From positions 1 to 21,212 of the forward strand of contig JBDTMF010000063.1 in NCBI GenBank assembly GCA_039934455.1: a stretch of 21,212 nucleotides of DNA. Direction: 5' to 3'. The DNA comes from DASQFQ01 sp039934455 (GTDB lineage Bacteria > Actinomycetota > Thermoleophilia > Solirubrobacterales > Solirubrobacteraceae). The translations under genes were made by a program, and so were the position numbers. The notes under the pieces were generated by a model. The model ran no database searches and had not been told where the DNA came from. It saw only the letters and a list, made by a program, of their open reading frames with translations. This document shows positions 1 to 6,352 of the stretch, one piece after another; the stretch's first letter is position 1; every line of letters begins with the position of its first letter.

Positions 1-54
1 GTTCGGCTCGTCGTCGACGACGAGCACGCGGGGGGAGGGGGAGTTCAAGTTCAC
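1..54 (-). CDS. Response regulator, N-terminal tip only (partial)
   Basis: Reading the minus strand from a GTG at 54 gives 18 codons that run off the left edge. They encode a short Ser/Pro-rich start followed by RVLVVDDEPN. This is the first beta strand and acidic pocket (the paired Asp residues) of a CheY-like receiver domain, the phospho-acceptor domain of two-component response regulators. No output domain is visible, so subfamily and target genes cannot be told. The start could instead be the TTG two codons downstream. The gene is divergent from ohr with about 65 bp between the two starts. The receiver motif is distinctive, but only 18 residues are seen. Confidence 0.72.
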   Translation of the reverse strand, partial: MNLNSPSPRVLVVDDEPN

Positions 55-119
55 GCGGGCAGTATCGCCATGCCGGCTGTGAAGTTGCTGAGAGGAAACT
101 GTGCGCCATCCTGAGGGGC

Positions 120-569
120 ATGAAGATTCTCTACACCGCTACGGCGACCGCTACCGACGGCGGGCGCGAGGGCCGTGCACGCAGCGACGACGGCCGGCTC
201 GACCTCACGCTCTCGATGCCCCAGGCGATGGGCGGTCACGGAGGTGCGGGCACGAACCCCGAGCAGCTCTTCGCCGCCGGCTACTCCGCCTGCTTCTCCA
301 ACGCCATGCGCTCCTCCGCCCGCCGCGACGGCAACGAGGAGGCCGTCGACGGCTCGACCGTCACCGCCCACGTCGACATCGGCGCGCTCGGCAAGGGTCG
401 CTTCGGCCTCGCCGTCAGGCTCGAGGTCACGGTGCCCGCCCTCGAGCAGGATGCGGCCGAGGAGCTCGTCGCCAAGGCCCACGAGCGCTGCCCGTACTCC
501 AACGCCACGCGCGGCAACATCGAGGTCGAGCTGGCCGTGGAGGGCGCGGCGGCGCCGAGCGTCGACTGA
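120..569 (+). CDS. ohr: Organic hydroperoxide resistance protein (Ohr/OsmC family)
   Basis: The 149-residue product has the usual Ohr length. Ohr is a cytosolic thiol peroxidase that reduces organic (notably fatty-acid) hydroperoxides using dihydrolipoyl-type reductants. The two catalytic cysteines are visible: C58 in GYSACF and C124 in ERCPYSNAT. The conserved Arg in GGREG (R16) and the Glu in NPEQLFAAGY (E48) complete the active site and separate Ohr from OsmC. The ATG at 120 follows a GAGGGG Shine-Dalgarno-like stretch, though the spacing is short. No OhrR (MarR-type) regulator is visible here. The stop codon lies inside a long palindrome that probably ends transcription. Confidence 0.96.
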   Translation: MKILYTATATATDGGREGRARSDDGRLDLTLSMPQAMGGHGGAGTNPEQLFAAGYSACFSNAMRSSARRDGNEEAVDGSTVTAHVDIGALGKGRFGLAVRLEVTVPALEQDAAEELVAKAHERCPYSNATRGNIEVELAVEGAAAPSVD

Positions 570-602
570 GTCGGCCTCAGGCCGACTCAGTCGACACTCG
601 GC
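554..602. terminator. Long bidirectional hairpin between convergent ohr and TauE-like gene
   Basis: Positions 561-577 and 579-595 are perfect 17-nt inverted arms around one central base. With one mismatch (560 against 596) the pairing continues through 554-559 and 597-602, giving 24-nt arms. The ohr TGA at 567-569 is inside the left arm. The minus-strand TauE/SafE gene ends at 606, just beyond the right arm. There is no T-tract, which is common for high-GC actinobacterial terminators. Position between converging genes suggests a shared terminator. Confidence 0.75.
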
Positions 603-605
603 CCG

Positions 606-1418
606 TCAGTACGCGTCGATGCCGAGCTTGACCGCGAGCGCGAGGCCGGCGACGCCGATCACCGCGCGCAGGACCGCCGCGTTGGAGTGGCGCACGACGA
701 TCGGCCCGAGGCGGGCGCCGGCGAACAGGCCGGCGGCGAGCGGCGCGACGGCGGCCCAGTGCACTGGCCCGAGCAGGCTGAACCCGACCGCGGCGATCGC
801 GTTCGCCATACCGAGCACGACGTTCTTAAGCGCGTTGGTGCGCGCGAGCGTCTCGTCGGTGCCGGCCAGCAGGAGGGCGAGCAGCATCACCCCGGCGGCC
901 GCGCCGAAGTAGCCGCCGTAGATCCCGATCAGGAAGACGCCGGCGACGAGGCCCGCGCCGGCGCCGCGGTGCTCGCCGCCAGGGGGCTGGATCGCCGGCA
1001 CGCGCGGCCGCAGCAGGATCGTCAGCGAGGACACCCCAATGAGCCACGGCGCGATCAGCTCGAAGGTGCCCGAGGGCGTGAGCAGCAGCAGGGCCGCTCC
1101 CGCGCCGCCGCCCAGCACGGCCGCGACCGCGAGCTCCCGCACGCGCAGCGCCTGGCCCTCCAGCTCGGTCCGGGACCCCAGCGTCGCGCCGAGGCTGCTG
1201 AAGACCAGCGCGACCGTGTTGGTCACGTTGGCGGTGACCGGCCCGAGCCCGACGGCGAGCAGCGCGGGGTAGCTCACCAGCGAGGCCATCCCGGCGATGC
1301 TCCCGGCCAGGCCACCGCCCAGCCCGGCGCAGACCAGCAGCAGCAGCTCGAGCCTCGACACGGCCGGGGAGTGTGGCAGCGATCCCGCTCGGAGCTCCGC
1401 GTTCGCATCGATGACCAC
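606..1418 (-). CDS. TauE/SafE family membrane permease (putative sulfite/organosulfonate exporter)
   Basis: The 270-residue protein is mostly hydrophobic, with about eight membrane segments in two related halves, the usual TauE/SafE (PF01925) layout. The N-terminal half carries the Gly-rich AGLGGGLAGSIAGMASLVSYPALL, close to the family signature. The second half repeats the theme around GIYGGYFGAAAGVMLLALLL, followed by LARTNALKNVVLGMANA. Members export sulfite, sulfoacetate or related anions, and substrate cannot be predicted here. The GTG at 1418 has no clear ribosome-binding site. A GTG at 1361, just before the first membrane segment, is an equally possible start. The gene converges on ohr and diverges from the small gene at 1476. 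Confidence 0.88.
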   Translation of the reverse strand: MVIDANAELRAGSLPHSPAVSRLELLLLVCAGLGGGLAGSIAGMASLVSYPALLAVGLGPVTANVTNTVALVFSSLGATLGSRTELEGQALRVRELAVAAVLGGGAGAALLLLTPSGTFELIAPWLIGVSSLTILLRPRVPAIQPPGGEHRGAGAGLVAGVFLIGIYGGYFGAAAGVMLLALLLAGTDETLARTNALKNVVLGMANAIAAVGFSLLGPVHWAAVAPLAAGLFAGARLGPIVVRHSNAAVLRAVIGVAGLALAVKLGIDAY

Positions 1419-1430
1419 CCGGCCGTCGCG

Positions 1431-1446
1431 GCATCCGAGTGGATGC
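1431..1446. promoter_or_regulatory. Short inverted repeat between divergent genes
   Basis: GCATCC (1431-1436) and GGATGC (1441-1446) form a perfect 6-bp inverted repeat with a GAGT spacer. It sits in the 57-bp gap between the divergent TauE-like gene and the gene at 1476. It could be an operator, but repeats this short arise by chance in GC-rich DNA. Confidence 0.25.
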
Positions 1447-1462
1447 GAGCGCGCTGAGTTCT

Positions 1463-1468
1463 TAGACT
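1463..1468 (+). promoter_or_regulatory. Possible -10 element for a leaderless transcript
   Basis: TAGACT fits the actinobacterial -10 form TANNNT and lies 7 nt before the GTG at 1476. Transcription would then begin at or next to the start codon. The gene has no convincing Shine-Dalgarno, which agrees with leaderless translation. No good -35 was found, so this is tentative. Confidence 0.3.
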
Positions 1469-1475
1469 CGTCGAG

Positions 1476-1931
1476 GTGAGCGAGCAGGACTCCTCAGTCG
1501 AACGGCTCGTCCGGAAGAGCCTCATCACCGAGGACGCGCTGGGCCGTCCGTTCTCGGAGCGCATCCGCCAGTCGCGCCGAACGCTCGAGAACTACCTGAA
1601 GGCCGGCGGCCTGCCGCGCTGGATGGAGCGGGTGATCGAAGTCGACTCGCGGATCGCCCAGGAGCATCAGCGTCTCGCCACCACCTACCGCGCGCTCCGG
1701 GACGAGTGCGACGGCGACCCCGCGCTGTTCGCCCGCCGCTGGACCGCGTTCGCGCAGGCCACCCGCTACGACGAGCTCAATGAGCTCATCCGCCAGCACA
1801 ACGAGTGGTACCCGATCGAACGCGACCTTCCGATGAACCCGCGCACCGGCGACTACGTCCAGGTCCGCGGCCGCTCCTACCGGCGCCCCGAGCTCGACCC
1901 CGAGTGGGTGCTGGCGCAGTTCCGCCCCTGA
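1476..1931 (+). CDS. Uncharacterised protein upstream of the protealysin-like protease
   Basis: I do not recognise this 151-residue soluble protein. It has no signal peptide, membrane segment or cysteine pair. The first ~35 residues are charged (LVRKSLITEDALGRPFSERIRQSRRTL split by short turns). The middle (about 45-110) looks helical and ends in YDELNELIRQHNEWYPIERDLPM. The C-terminus is Arg/Tyr-rich (VRGRSYRRPELDPEW). It stops 18 bp before the M4 protease start on the same strand, so co-transcription with protease and inhibitor is likely. A chaperone, second regulator or cargo role for the protease would be guesswork. The start is GTG at 1476. Confidence 0.8.
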   Translation: MSEQDSSVERLVRKSLITEDALGRPFSERIRQSRRTLENYLKAGGLPRWMERVIEVDSRIAQEHQRLATTYRALRDECDGDPALFARRWTAFAQATRYDELNELIRQHNEWYPIERDLPMNPRTGDYVQVRGRSYRRPELDPEWVLAQFRP

Positions 1932-1949
1932 CCTGAGACTGGAGACCCC

Positions 1950-2993
1950 ATGCGCTGCTCGATCGCCTGCATCATCCCGCCGGTGCTGCTCGAGGAGCTG
2001 GCGCGCAGGGGCACCGACGAGGAGCGCGACGCCGTGCTGCGCACGCTCTCGCTCGACGCGAGCCTGCGCCTCGCGCGCGTCCACAACTCCCTCACCACTG
2101 GGCGGGTCAATCGCGCGACGGTGCGCCAGAGCGCCACGGCCGGGCGGCCGCAGCGCACGATCTACGACTGTCACGGGCTCGAGCCGCCGAGCAACCCGGA
2201 GCAGGTGCGCGCCGAGGGCGATCCGGCGAGCGGTGACGTCACCGTCAACGAGGCCTACGACGGCCTGGGCGACACCTACGCGTTCTACTGGGACCGGTTC
2301 AAGCGCGACTCGATCGACGACCAGGGCATGCCGCTGCACGGCTGGGTGCACTACGGCGTCGACTACGACAACGCCTTCTGGGACGGCGAGGAGATGGTGT
2401 TCGGCGACGGCAAGATGTTCGATCGCTTCACCAAGTCGCTCGACGTGATCGGCCACGAGCTCACGCACGGCGTGACCGAGCACGAGGCCGGCCTGCAGTA
2501 CCTCAACCAGTCCGGCGCGCTCAACGAGTCGGTCTCGGACGTGTTCGGCAGCCTCGTCAAGCAGTACAAGCTCGGCCAGTCGGCCGATCAGGCGGACTGG
2601 CTGATCGGCGCCGACCTGGTCAAGCCCGGCTTCCCGGGCAAGGCGCTGCGCTCGATGATCGAGCCGGGCACCGCGTGGGACGGTGACGACCAGCCCTCCC
2701 ACATGGACGGCTACGTGCAGACCATGAGCGACAACGGCGGCGTCCACACGAACTCGGGCATCCCCAACAAGGCCTTCGCCGAGCTCTCGCTGGCGCTGGG
2801 CGGTCCGGCGTGGGAGAAGGCCGGGCGCATCTGGTACGAGACGCTGCGCGACCCGCAGGTGGGTGCCGACGCGACCTTCCGCGAGTTCGCGGGCCGCACG
2901 GCCGCGGCGGCGCGGCAGCTCTACGGCGGCGGCAGCCCCGAGGCCAACGCCGTCGCCGCCGCCTGGGACGGCGTGGGGGTCGGCGTCGTCTGA
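1950..2993 (+). CDS. Protealysin-like M4 (thermolysin family) metalloprotease
   Basis: The 347-residue zinc endopeptidase has the HELTH motif at 169-173 (ligands H169 and H173, catalytic E170). The third ligand is E193 in LNESVSDVFG, 24 residues on as in thermolysin, and the transition-state His is H266 in NGGVHTNSG. The N-terminus lacks a signal peptide and instead carries the short protealysin-type propeptide, with IIPPVLLEELARRG matching its PPxxL motif. The mature chain probably begins near RTIYDCHG (about residue 69). The lack of secretion signal and long propeptide, plus an emfourin gene overlapping its 3' end, mark it as protealysin-like rather than a secreted thermolysin. A ribosome-binding stretch (TGGAGA) precedes the ATG. 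Confidence 0.95.
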   Translation: MRCSIACIIPPVLLEELARRGTDEERDAVLRTLSLDASLRLARVHNSLTTGRVNRATVRQSATAGRPQRTIYDCHGLEPPSNPEQVRAEGDPASGDVTVNEAYDGLGDTYAFYWDRFKRDSIDDQGMPLHGWVHYGVDYDNAFWDGEEMVFGDGKMFDRFTKSLDVIGHELTHGVTEHEAGLQYLNQSGALNESVSDVFGSLVKQYKLGQSADQADWLIGADLVKPGFPGKALRSMIEPGTAWDGDDQPSHMDGYVQTMSDNGGVHTNSGIPNKAFAELSLALGGPAWEKAGRIWYETLRDPQVGADATFREFAGRTAAAARQLYGGGSPEANAVAAAWDGVGVGVV

Positions 2994-3301
2994 TGGCGGG
3001 CGAGCCCGAGCGGATCGAGTTCGAGCGCAGCGGCGGCTTCGCGAACATCCCGCTGCACGCGGAGGTCGCGGCCGACGCGCTCGACCCTCAGGAGCGCGCG
3101 GGGGTCGACGCGCTGCTGGAGCGCGCGCCCGCCGCGGCGGCGCGGGCCGGCCCGCCCGACCGCTACCAGTACGACGTGACGGTGGTCACGGGCGGGCGCC
3201 GCCACCGCGTGCAACTCGGCGAGCGCGAGGTCGACGAGCCGCTGCGGGCGCTGATCGACCGCCTCGAGCGCGCTGCCGCGCCCGAGGCGGGGAAGTCCTA
3301 G
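2993..3301 (+). CDS. Emfourin-like protealysin inhibitor
   Basis: The 102-residue protein starts in a TGATG overlap with the protease stop, which implies translational coupling. It has no signal peptide. The N-terminal IEFERSGGFANIPL (about 8-21) matches the conserved SGGF region of emfourin, the inhibitor encoded beside protealysin in Serratia. The rest is a short Ala/Arg-rich stretch followed by a YQYDVTVV strand and a C-terminal helix. Known family role: tight inhibition of the cognate M4 protease inside the cell. The assignment rests on motif, size and operon position. Its stop codon is shared in the palindrome CTAG with the converging peroxiredoxin gene. Confidence 0.87.
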   Translation: MAGEPERIEFERSGGFANIPLHAEVAADALDPQERAGVDALLERAPAAAARAGPPDRYQYDVTVVTGGRRHRVQLGEREVDEPLRALIDRLERAAAPEAGKS

Positions 3302-3957
3302 CTGGGCTGGGGCACGATCCGGATGTACGGCTTGGGAGACTCCCAGCCGTCCGGGTAGGTCTCCTTCGCGGCCTCGTCGGAGACGGAGCCGGCGATGATC
3401 ACGTCGCCGCCCTGCTGCCACTGGGCCGGCGTCGCGACCTTGTGGCTCGCGGTCAGCTGCAGGGAGTCGATGACGCGGATCACCTCGTCGAAGTTGCGGC
3501 CGGTCGTCATCGGATAGACGAGGATCAGCTTCACCTTCTTGTCCGGGCCGATGACGAAGACGTTGCGGACCGTCTGGTTCTGGGCCGGGGTGCGCTCGGT
3601 GGCCTCGCCCTCGACCTCGGCGGGCAGCATCCCGTAGAGCTTGGACACGTTGAAGTCCGAGTCGCCGATGATCGGGAAGTTCGGGGCCGTGCCCTGGGTC
3701 TCCTCGATGTCCTTCGCCCACGCCTCGTGGTTGTCGAGATTGTCGACCGAGAGGCCGATGACCTTGGTGTTGCGGCTGTCGAAGTCGGGCTTGATCTTGG
3801 CCATGTAGCCGAGCTCGGTCGTGCAGACCGGGGTGAAGTCGCGCGGGTGCGAGAACAGCACCGCCCACGAGTCGCCGATCCAGTCGTGGAAGCTGAGCTT
3901 TCCTTCGGTGGTCTCGGCCTCGAAGTCGGGGGCCGTATCGCCAATCTGCAGCGCCAT
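3298..3957 (-). CDS. 1-Cys peroxiredoxin (Prx6 type)
   Basis: The 219-residue thiol peroxidase reduces hydrogen peroxide and organic peroxides. The peroxidatic Cys is C45 in HPRDFTPVCTTELG, and I see no second cysteine. Length and the extended C-terminal domain (ATPAQWQQGGDVIIAGSVSD, then YPDGWESPKPYIRIV) are typical of the Prx6/AhpC-TSA 1-Cys class. The ATG at 3957 has a strong AAGGAG ribosome-binding site 9-10 nt upstream. The gene converges on the emfourin gene with a 4-bp overlap and diverges from the ABC transporter. With ohr it gives this region two peroxide-detoxifying enzymes. Confidence 0.96.
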   Translation of the reverse strand: MALQIGDTAPDFEAETTEGKLSFHDWIGDSWAVLFSHPRDFTPVCTTELGYMAKIKPDFDSRNTKVIGLSVDNLDNHEAWAKDIEETQGTAPNFPIIGDSDFNVSKLYGMLPAEVEGEATERTPAQNQTVRNVFVIGPDKKVKLILVYPMTTGRNFDEVIRVIDSLQLTASHKVATPAQWQQGGDVIIAGSVSDEAAKETYPDGWESPKPYIRIVPQPS

Positions 3958-3972
3958 ATTCGTCGCTCCTTC

Positions 3973-3997
3973 AATCTCGTGCGGGATTCAAGAGATT
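3973..3997. promoter_or_regulatory. Inverted repeat upstream of peroxiredoxin
   Basis: AATCTC (3973-3978) and GAGATT (3992-3997) are perfect 6-bp arms separated by 13 bp, directly upstream of the peroxiredoxin ribosome-binding site. On the minus strand the distal arm contains TAATCT, a possible -10. It may be an operator over the peroxiredoxin promoter. The arms are short, so this is weak. Confidence 0.3.
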
Positions 3998-4070
3998 ACC
4001 GCTCCGATGAGTTCTGCCGCCGCGCGCGGTCTACTCGTCAGCGCAAGTGAACGAGAGCGAGGAGCAGGGC

Positions 4071-4871
4071 GTGGACGATGCCGTCGAGGCCGAGGGTCTG
4101 GTCAAGCACTACAAGAGCCGAGCGGGCGTGGTCGAGGCGGTCCGCGGGGTCGATCTGCGGGTCCGCTCCGGCGAGATCTTCGGCTTCCTGGGTCCGAACG
4201 GCGCCGGCAAGTCGACCATGATCCGGATGCTCACGACGCTGCTCACGATCACCTCGGGCGTTGCCCGCGTGGCCGGGGTGGACGTTGCCCGCGAGCCCGA
4301 CGGCGCCCGCCGCCGCATGGGGGTGGCGCTGCAGGAGGCAGGGCTCGACCCGCGCCAGACCGGCCGCGAGACGCTCGTCCTGCAGGGTCGCCTGTTCGGC
4401 CTGTCCCCGCAGGAGGCGGCTGCCCGCGCCGAGGAGCTCGTCGAGCTCGTCGAGCTCGTCGACGCCGCCGACCGGCGCGTCAAGGGCTACTCCGGCGGCA
4501 TGAAGCGCCGGCTCGACCTCGCCACCGCGCTCGTGCACCAGCCCGAGGTCCTGTTCCTCGACGAGCCGACGACCGGCCTGGACCCCGCGAGCCGGCTGAC
4601 GGTGTGGGACGAGGTGCGGCGCATCAACCAGCTCGGGACGACGGTGTTCCTGACGACGCAGTACCTCGAGGAGGCCGACGCGCTGTGCGAGCGGCTGGCG
4701 ATCATCGACGACGGCCTGATCGTGCGCGAGGGGACGCCGGCCGCGCTCAAGGCCGAGCTGCGCGATCGCCTGCACCTGACCGGCGAGCCGACGCTCGACG
4801 ACGTGTTCCTCGACGCGACCGGCCGCACGCGCAGCCGAGCCGCCGGCGACGTCCAGGAGGTGACGGCATGA
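4071..4871 (+). CDS. ABC transporter ATP-binding protein, DrrA-like
   Basis: The 266-residue ATPase has Walker A GPNGAGKST (41-49), a Q-loop Gln near 88, signature YSGGMKRR (140-147), Walker B VLFLDE (160-165), and a C-terminal DrrA-type extension. The H-loop His is replaced by Gln (TTQYLEEAD), as in the daunorubicin-exporter ATPase DrrA. I chose GTG 4071 because GGAG lies 6 nt upstream. An in-frame GTG at 4047 would add 8 residues but lacks a ribosome-binding site. The stop overlaps the permease start (ATGA at 4868-4871). The pair probably forms a 2+2 exporter for a hydrophobic compound. A triple 9-bp repeat (4434-4460) encodes ELVELVELV. Confidence 0.94.
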   Translation: MDDAVEAEGLVKHYKSRAGVVEAVRGVDLRVRSGEIFGFLGPNGAGKSTMIRMLTTLLTITSGVARVAGVDVAREPDGARRRMGVALQEAGLDPRQTGRETLVLQGRLFGLSPQEAAARAEELVELVELVDAADRRVKGYSGGMKRRLDLATALVHQPEVLFLDEPTTGLDPASRLTVWDEVRRINQLGTTVFLTTQYLEEADALCERLAIIDDGLIVREGTPAALKAELRDRLHLTGEPTLDDVFLDATGRTRSRAAGDVQEVTA

Positions 4872-5620
4872 CGGCCTGGGTGCTGGGCCAGCGGGCGCTG
4901 CGCGAGGCGTGGCGGACGCCGGAGGCACTGGTGCCGACGCTGTTCATCCCGCTGTTCTTCCTCGTCGTCGTCGTCGGCCAGGCCGGGAAGATCTTCCCGG
5001 CGGCGTCGACGGGCTTCCTCAAGGGCCAGGGCTATGGGGCCTTCCAGCTGCCGGCCTCGCTGCTGCTCGCCGCCTCTTTCGGCACGGCGGCGCTGTTCCT
5101 CGTCGAGGACATCGAGGGCGGCTACTTCGACAAGCTGCGCGCGACCCCGATCCCGCGCACGTCGATCGTCCTCGGCCGCCTGATCGCCGAGGTGGCGAAG
5201 GGCCTGCTCATCGCGACGCTGATCGTGCTGCTCGGGCTGGTGTTCGGCATCACGATCGCGAGCGGCGTGCTCGGCTTCGTGCTGCTGGTGGGGCTGACCG
5301 CGGTCTGGTCAGCGGTGTTCGTCGGCTTCATGCAGCTGATCGCGCTCAAGACGCGCAGCGCCGCGGCCACCAACTCCGGCGGCCTGGTCTTCTTCCCGCT
5401 GCTGTTCCTGACGCCGAACTTCGTCCCGCGCGACATGCTCACGCGGCCGATGGAGGTGGCGGCCTCGTTCAACCCGGTCACCTACGTGATGGAGGGGCTG
5501 CGCTCGCTCATCCTCGAGGACCTGGAGTGGAGCGCGATCCTGCCCGCCTTCGCCGTCGCGGCGGTGCTCGGCGCGCTCATGCTCGCGCTCAACGTCCGGA
5601 TGATCAGGCGCTACGACTGA
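4868..5620 (+). CDS. ABC-2 type permease, DrrB-like
   Basis: The 250-residue integral membrane protein has six predicted segments, at about 21-39, 60-79, 108-128, 131-158, 169-185 and 222-245. The short N-terminal cytosolic segment and the FNPVTYVMEGLRSL motif (201-214) before the last helix are typical of the ABC-2 membrane family (PF01061/PF12698). It overlaps the ATPase gene by 4 nt and supplies the membrane half of the exporter. DrrAB-like pairs export antibiotics or lipids, but no biosynthetic genes are next to it, so the substrate is unknown. Confidence 0.93.
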   Translation: MTAWVLGQRALREAWRTPEALVPTLFIPLFFLVVVVGQAGKIFPAASTGFLKGQGYGAFQLPASLLLAASFGTAALFLVEDIEGGYFDKLRATPIPRTSIVLGRLIAEVAKGLLIATLIVLLGLVFGITIASGVLGFVLLVGLTAVWSAVFVGFMQLIALKTRSAAATNSGGLVFFPLLFLTPNFVPRDMLTRPMEVAASFNPVTYVMEGLRSLILEDLEWSAILPAFAVAAVLGALMLALNVRMIRRYD

Positions 5621-5649
5621 CCCTTCACGGCTACACTGACTCACATCGT

Positions 5650-5667
5650 GCCGGGCATCCGCCCGGC
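5650..5667. terminator. Hairpin with ATCC loop after the ABC operon
   Basis: GCCGGGC (5650-5656) and GCCCGGC (5661-5667) pair perfectly around an ATCC loop, 30 nt after the permease stop. The same loop context, GCATCCGC, closes the terminator-like hairpin at 11404-11439. It may terminate the ABC operon or be part of the cold-shock leader. Confidence 0.5.
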
Positions 5668-5705
5668 GGAAGCAGTGCCAGCGTTCGTTTGTGGTTGCCT
5701 TCGCA

Positions 5706-5742
5706 CCTCCCGCGTATCGCCCGCACGAAAACTCCCGGGAGG
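5706..5742 (+). promoter_or_regulatory. Leader pairing that can mask the cold-shock ribosome-binding site
   Basis: CCTCCC (5706-5711) is complementary to GGGAGG (5737-5742), which contains the Shine-Dalgarno of the cold-shock gene. A perfect palindrome CTCCCGGGAG (5732-5741) competes for the same bases. Long structured leaders that change fold with temperature are known for cold-shock genes. That this one acts so is inference. Confidence 0.35.
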
Positions 5743-5749
5743 GAACCTG

Positions 5750-5953
5750 ATGGCAACTGGAACCGTGAAGTGGTTCAGCGACGAGAAGGGCTTTGGATTC
5801 ATCACGCCCGACGACCAGGGCAAGGACCTGTTCGTGCACCACAGCGGCATCGCCGGCAGCGGCTTCAAGTCGCTCCCCGAGGGCGCGAAGGTCAGCTACG
5901 ACGCCGAGACCGGCCCCAAGGGCCCCAACGCGGTGAACGTGCAGACCGTCTAG
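5750..5953 (+). CDS. Cold-shock protein (CspA family)
   Basis: The 67-residue product is a single cold-shock OB-fold domain. The RNA-binding motifs RNP1 (KGFGFITP, about 14-21) and RNP2 (DLFVHHSGI, about 26-34) are intact, and the N-terminal TGTVKWFSDEKG is diagnostic. CspA-type proteins bind single-stranded RNA and DNA and melt mRNA structure. RNP2 has His-His where FVHFS is more usual, as in several actinobacterial members. The ATG follows a GGGAGGGAA ribosome-binding site. The gene at 5992 follows after 38 bp and is probably co-transcribed. Confidence 0.97.
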   Translation: MATGTVKWFSDEKGFGFITPDDQGKDLFVHHSGIAGSGFKSLPEGAKVSYDAETGPKGPNAVNVQTV

Positions 5954-5991
5954 CAGCCGCTCCTGCAGGTCCCACTAACGAGGATGGTCGA

Positions 5992-6222
5992 ATGGCGTCA
6001 AGCTCCAAGAAGAAGACAACCATGGCGAAGCTGAACCGCGAGAGCGCCGTCCGCGACAAGCGGCTCCGCAAGGCCGCCAAGAAGGACGCCCGCAAGGCGG
6101 CCGCGGCAGCCGAGCTGCTCAACCCCACCGTCGAGGGCGACGAGATCGCCGAGGGCGAAGAGGGCGAAGAGGGCGAGACGCAGCCCGCAGAGGACCGCTC
6201 GGCCGAGGCCGCCAGCCGCTAG
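5992..6222 (+). CDS. Small Lys/Ala/Glu-rich protein downstream of the cold-shock gene
   Basis: I do not recognise a family for this 76-residue protein. The first half is strongly basic (SSSKKKTTMAKLNRE, then RDKRLRKAAKKDARKAAAA), likely one long charged helix. The second half is acidic (EGDEIAEGEEGEEGETQPAED) and probably disordered. The basic half could bind RNA or DNA and the acidic tail could modulate this, but that is inference. GAGGA lies 7-8 nt before ATG 5992. A start at ATG 6022 (MAKLNRES) would also be possible. Position after the cold-shock gene suggests a shared transcript. Confidence 0.72.
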   Translation: MASSSKKKTTMAKLNRESAVRDKRLRKAAKKDARKAAAAAELLNPTVEGDEIAEGEEGEEGETQPAEDRSAEAASR

Positions 6223-6285
6223 CCCCACCCGCGGGCGCCGTCCCGGCCCGCCGCTCGTCCCCGCGACGCGCGCAGCACCCTGAGA

Positions 6286-6318
6286 TCACCGCACCGGCGT
6301 TCCTGCCGACCGCGGTGA
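6286..6318. terminator. Hairpin after the cold-shock/Lys-rich gene pair
   Basis: TCACCGC (6286-6292) and GCGGTGA (6312-6318) are perfect arms, and inside them CGGC and GCCG can extend the stem with small bulges. It lies between the small gene's stop and the proposed arsR promoter. Terminator function is plausible, though no T-tract follows. Confidence 0.4.
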
Positions 6319-6323
6319 CTCGG

Positions 6324-6352
6324 TTGCGCGCGGCTTCGTTGCGTGTCATACT
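6324..6352 (+). promoter_or_regulatory. Proposed leaderless arsR promoter
   Basis: TTGCGC (6324-6329) and CATACT (6347-6352) are separated by 17 bp. The -10 lies 7 nt before the ATG at 6360, so the transcript would begin at or next to the start codon. No Shine-Dalgarno precedes that ATG. The -10 overlaps the left arm of the operator. Confidence 0.45.

Noticed and set aside
4434..4460. Three tandem 9-bp copies in the ABC ATPase gene
   Set aside because: They are in frame and encode ELVELVELV in the helical domain. This is a minor local duplication without sign of disruption.
4655..4675. Missing H-loop histidine in the ABC ATPase (Gln instead)
   Set aside because: The same substitution, TTQYL, is characteristic of DrrA-type ATPases, so it does not indicate a dead enzyme.
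3821..5620. A 599-codon plus-strand open frame ending as the ABC permease
   Set aside because: Only its last 250 codons are the permease. The rest is an Arg/Gly/Pro-rich shadow of the ATPase gene, which has all its motifs in another frame.
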